Shown one piece after another: positions 60,518 through 64,000 of a DNA stretch of 64,000 nt. Where the stretch lies: assembly GCA_018110825.1 (NCBI GenBank), contig JAGBCL010000095.1, forward strand, positions 372,001 to 436,000, written 5' to 3'. This stretch comes from Oscillospiraceae bacterium. GTDB lineage: Bacteria; Bacillota; Clostridia; Oscillospirales; Ruminococcaceae. The translations under genes and the position numbers were made by a program. Every line of letters begins with the position of its first letter. The first letter of the stretch is position 1. The notes beneath the pieces are model-generated. The model did no database searches. It was not told where the DNA came from and saw nothing but the letters and a program-made list of their open reading frames with translations.

Positions 60518-62304
60518 AAAAGTTTAAAAAGCTGTTAGCCGATAATCTGTGGCTGTTTAAGATATGCTACAAAGCCGCACCGTCCTATATGATTTGCTAC
60601 ATAATCGAGGCAATACGAAACGAGCTTGTAGTATTCCTTGAATTTACGCTGGCGCTTAACTTTGTTTTAGAGTGTGCAGAGTTCGGCAGACCGTTCAAGA
60701 CAGCGGCAATTTTCCTGCTGTCACTTCTTGCGTTTGTAGTGCTGGGACTGCTTTTCAATGCTTTTCTTTATCAGAAATTACAGCAGAAGGCACAGCCGAA
60801 AATCAAGCAGGCGATAAAGCAGATGATGTTTGACAAGGCAAAGGAAATCGACCTTGAATGCTACGACAACCCCGAATTCTACAACGATTATGTGCTGTCC
60901 GTTTCCGAGGTTGATAATCAGATAGGACGTATATTCACGCTTATCACAAACCTCTGCACGGGACTTGTTTCAATCGTACTTTCGGGTGCATTTTTTATCG
61001 GCACTGACCCTATCTCGTTTATCTTCATAGCGGTATCCTTTGCCGCTTCCTTATGGTCAGGCAAGGCTCTGAACAAGCTGAATTTCAAAATCAGAAACGA
61101 GAAAAATCCTCACGAAAGAAAGCTTGGATATGTAAACCGTGTGTTCTATCTCAATGACTACGCAAAGGAAGTCCGACTCAACACTGAGGTTTCCGACGAG
61201 TTGCTTAAAGACTTTGACGAAACCAATGACAAGGTTCTCGCAATCGACAAAAAGAACGCGGGAAAGCGTTTCGGCTTGCAGCTTCTAAAGGACTACATCT
61301 GCAACAATTTCCTTATTGACGTTGTGTATATGGTTTATCTTGTGTACTGTGCGGCAGTGCTCCACAGAATTTCCTACAGTAACGTTGCCGTAATGCGTGG
61401 TACAGCAAACAGAATGAAAAACCGTATGCGCCAGTTTTCCGACGTATTCCCGAAAATGGAGGAGATAAGCCTTTACGTTCAGAAAATGAAGAATTTTCTT
61501 GACATTGAGCCGAAAATTATCAGCACTGACAAAAAGCCGCTTCCCGAAAAGCCTACTGAAATTGAGCTTCGTAACGTTTCCTTCGGCTACAACGAAAAGG
61601 ATGGTTATATCCTGAATAACGTAAGTATGAAGCTTGACCCGTACAGCAAAATTGCTATTGTCGGCTACAACGGTGCGGGCAAGACCACGCTGATAAAGCT
61701 GATTATGCGTTTGTATGACCCTAATGAGGGCGAAATTCTGCTTGACGGTGTTAATATAAAGGAATATGATGTTGAGGAATACCGCCGCAAGATAGGAACG
61801 GTTTTCCAGGACTTCAAGATTTTTGCCGCAACGGTAAAGGAGAATGTTCTGCTTGATTTTGCTGAATATGGCAAGGACGAGGATGTGCTCAACGCTATAG
61901 GAAAAAGCGGCTTTGCTGAACGTCTTGAAACACTTGAATGTGGACTTGAAACAAATCTTACCACAGAGTTTGAGGAGGACGGCGTGAACCTTTCGGGCGG
62001 TGAGGGACAGAAGCTTGCAGTTGCCCGTGTATTCTACAAGGACGCTAACCTGATTATCCTTGACGAGCCAAGCTCCGCACTTGACCCGATTGCTGAGTAT
62101 CACCTCAACCATTCAATGCTTACAGCGGCTGAAAATAAATCAGTCGTGTTCATCTCTCACAGACTCTCAACAACAAGAATTGCCGACCGTATCTATATGC
62201 TTGAAAAAGGCAGGATTATCGAGGAAGGCAGTCACGCTGAACTACTTGAGCGAAAGGGCAAGTACGCTGAAATGTGGCGTGTTCAAGCAGGACAATATCT
62301 ATAA
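60514..62304 (+). CDS. ABC exporter half-transporter 2 (fused TMD-NBD)
   Basis: The 596-residue paralogue of the preceding gene has TM domain to about 310, Walker A GYNGAGKTT, signature LSGGEGQKL, Walker B LIILDEPSSALDP, ISHRLSTTR. The four-base overlap with gene 1 implies coupling and a heterodimeric exporter. Confidence 0.92.
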   Translation: MKKFKKLLADNLWLFKICYKAAPSYMICYIIEAIRNELVVFLEFTLALNFVLECAEFGRPFKTAAIFLLSLLAFVVLGLLFNAFLYQKLQQKAQPKIKQAIKQMMFDKAKEIDLECYDNPEFYNDYVLSVSEVDNQIGRIFTLITNLCTGLVSIVLSGAFFIGTDPISFIFIAVSFAASLWSGKALNKLNFKIRNEKNPHERKLGYVNRVFYLNDYAKEVRLNTEVSDELLKDFDETNDKVLAIDKKNAGKRFGLQLLKDYICNNFLIDVVYMVYLVYCAAVLHRISYSNVAVMRGTANRMKNRMRQFSDVFPKMEEISLYVQKMKNFLDIEPKIISTDKKPLPEKPTEIELRNVSFGYNEKDGYILNNVSMKLDPYSKIAIVGYNGAGKTTLIKLIMRLYDPNEGEILLDGVNIKEYDVEEYRRKIGTVFQDFKIFAATVKENVLLDFAEYGKDEDVLNAIGKSGFAERLETLECGLETNLTTEFEEDGVNLSGGEGQKLAVARVFYKDANLIILDEPSSALDPIAEYHLNHSMLTAAENKSVVFISHRLSTTRIADRIYMLEKGRIIEEGSHAELLERKGKYAEMWRVQAGQYL

Positions 62305-62445
62305 TTCATCCATCCACCTCAACATTTAAGGAGGTAAGTTTGAAAATAATTTTCAAACTGTGAGTTTTGTGTTTTTGAAACTGCCGTTTCAAATTTTGTA
62401 AACAAAACCACACAAAACGTCACATGAAAGGAGGAAGTCATATTT
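62305..62445. other. Intergenic hairpins before the third ABC gene
   Basis: AAGGAGG is followed by a 7-codon TTG frame inside the hairpin AGTTTGAAAA/TTTTCAAACT (62336-62358). Two further inverted repeats follow: TTTTGAAAC/GTTTCAAA and, around them, GTTTTGTG/CACACAAAAC. No T-run follows, so these may stabilise or process the mRNA rather than terminate it. Confidence 0.5.
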
Positions 62446-64000
62446 ATGACAAAAGAAAAACCAAAACATTCCTCTCTGTCGAATGTAATGTATATGCTGA
62501 AAATCCTGTGGCGGGGCAGTAAAGGCTACGTCATTTACACGTTCATCAAGGAATTCAACGAGAACGTGTTCTGGACAATATTTTCGGTATATCTGACAGA
62601 GTGGATTTATGTTGCAATTGAAAACAAAACGCCCTTTACGGCGCTTGCTTCATTTGTGGGAGCAATGTGTATCGGGCACATCTGCATCCACATCACGGCA
62701 GCAATTCATCAGCTTTGCGAAAAGCAGTTTTTGCCGAAGATGTATCAGGATTTCTACAAGCGTGTTATTCGCAAGTCAATTTCAATGGAGTATGCCGAGT
62801 TTGAGCGTCCCGATTTCTATGACAAGTACACCCGTGCGCTGAATGAGTGTCAGTGGAGGGGAAACAATATCCTCTACTACTCAGCATACCTCGTTGCGGG
62901 TATTGCTTCGGTAATTGCGGCAACAATAATTGTTGCGGACGTTGACCCTGTGCTGCTTGTTTTCATTGTGCCTATGGTTGCGGTGTCGATGTTCTTCGGT
63001 AAGAAGGAGGGCGACCTGTACTACTCACTTGATATGTCCAATACCCGTGATGGTCGTATCGGAGGCTATGCAAAGCGTGTGTTCTACGAAAAGAAATATG
63101 CCGCTGAATTACGTCTTTTCGGTATCGGGAAATTACTGCTTTCTCGTCACGAAAAGGCTTATGAGGAAATGGAGGAGCGTACACGGAAAATCCGCAGGAA
63201 ACTCTGTATTATTGAGCCGTTGAAGTGGATTATCTACAACCTTTTGTCCACAATTCTGCCGTATCTTTACATAGCTTTCGTGCTTAACGAGGGCGAGGTG
63301 CAGACGGCGGCGTACATCGCTATGATACCTGCACTCAGCACGCTTTCGTGGAGAACTTCCGATGCAGTTGAGCTCATAGTTGCTCTTGCAAAGGAAAGTG
63401 CATTCGTAAACAATCTCCGTGAGTTTCTTTCCTACGAGCCTAAGATAAGCGAAAGTGAGCTTATCAAGGCGAAAAATCTTTCCGATATCGAAATCAAGGA
63501 TATGTGCTTCACCTATGAGGGTGCAGACAAGCCTACACTTCACGATGTAAACATCTCAATCCGCAAGGGCGAGAAGATTGCCATTGTAGGTCATAACGGT
63601 GCAGGCAAGACAACTCTTGTAAAGTTGATTATGGGACTTTACAATCCAACCAAGGGTGCAATAAAAATCAGCGGCGAGGACACGTCAAGGTACGAGCCTA
63701 AATCCCTGCACCGTCGTTTCGGTACGGTGTTCCAGGATTTACAGGTGTTTGCACTTCCTCTTTCTCACAACGTCTTAATGCGTAAGCCTAAGACTGACGA
63801 AGAAAGAAAACTTGTTGAGGATTCACTTCGCAAAGCACAGTTCGGCGAAAAGCTTGACAGCCTTGAAAAAGGCATTGACACAATGGTTACCAAGGAGTTT
63901 GATGAAAACGGTATGGGACTTTCGGGCGGCGAGGCACAGAAGATTGCTATTGCAAGAGTTTTTGTACGAAAACCAGACATTGTAATCCTTGACGAGCCAA
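62446..64000 (+). CDS. ABC exporter half-transporter 3 (partial, runs off the window)
   Basis: The ATG at 62446 follows GAAAGGAGG. About 518 residues are visible: TM domain to about 330, Walker A GHNGAGKTT, signature LSGGEAQKI, and Walker B DIVILDEP at the very end of the window. It belongs to the same family as the two genes upstream. A fourth gene may follow outside the window. Confidence 0.92.
   Translation, partial: MTKEKPKHSSLSNVMYMLKILWRGSKGYVIYTFIKEFNENVFWTIFSVYLTEWIYVAIENKTPFTALASFVGAMCIGHICIHITAAIHQLCEKQFLPKMYQDFYKRVIRKSISMEYAEFERPDFYDKYTRALNECQWRGNNILYYSAYLVAGIASVIAATIIVADVDPVLLVFIVPMVAVSMFFGKKEGDLYYSLDMSNTRDGRIGGYAKRVFYEKKYAAELRLFGIGKLLLSRHEKAYEEMEERTRKIRRKLCIIEPLKWIIYNLLSTILPYLYIAFVLNEGEVQTAAYIAMIPALSTLSWRTSDAVELIVALAKESAFVNNLREFLSYEPKISESELIKAKNLSDIEIKDMCFTYEGADKPTLHDVNISIRKGEKIAIVGHNGAGKTTLVKLIMGLYNPTKGAIKISGEDTSRYEPKSLHRRFGTVFQDLQVFALPLSHNVLMRKPKTDEERKLVEDSLRKAQFGEKLDSLEKGIDTMVTKEFDENGMGLSGGEAQKIAIARVFVRKPDIVILDEP

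Overview
The window looks like chromosome of a low-GC, spore-forming gut Clostridia, most like a fibre-degrading Ruminococcus (Oscillospiraceae). The signs are a SpoIIID gene, a T-box leader, consensus sigma-A promoters with AGGAGG-type ribosome sites, intracellular GH74, GH31 and GH26 enzymes, and a Tn916-type integrase. No tRNA, rRNA or CRISPR array was seen.

Layout. (1) 1-3555 is core: clpB, a small membrane protein and a low-molecular-weight tyrosine phosphatase (PTP). (2) About 3525-37789 is a 34-kb genomic island with Tn916-type int/xis at its left end. It split a two-gene operon: the acetyltransferase gene and the first codons of the original PTP gene are still at the right end (37759-38265). 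(3) Inside the island, in order, are an AT-rich stretch with a rolling-circle Rep and a small serine recombinase, an HTH/Fic pair, a BcgI-like restriction-modification (R-M) system, a MobQ-type mobilisable module with an oriT and a large serine recombinase, and a vsr/HpaII-type R-M operon with an OLD-family ATPase. (4) The BcgI-like A gene is cut by a second, nested 13.2-kb element (11777-24991). It has its own large serine recombinase and a MobC gene, and carries a regulated operon of two C5 methyltransferases, a nuclease and a Gabija-like GajA/GajB pair. Joining the flanks at a shared TGTGTT restores the reading frame. (5) 38364-64000 is mostly core: spoIIID, xyloglucan-type GH74/GH31 genes, a TetR/adenylate-forming pair, T-box-ilvA-ridA, an ABC uptake operon ending in an ACT-metallohydrolase, a TIR/RyR membrane operon, a GH26 mannanase, and an aminoglycoside-phosphotransferase-like gene with three ABC exporters behind a leader-peptide attenuator.

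How the genes work together. The island is a nested defence store. Each of its three R-M loci is followed on the same strand by an OLD/RecF-like ATPase (one decayed, one GajA with GajB, one intact). The second unusual locus is the two-gene operon at 52913-56215. It pairs a membrane-anchored TIR protein bearing outward-facing carbohydrate-binding-like repeats with a membrane TrkA-N protein ending in a ryanodine-receptor (RyR) domain. That suggests a bacterial NAD-derived signal made by TIR and read by a RyR/TrkA-N membrane effector. Direct repeats flank this operon.
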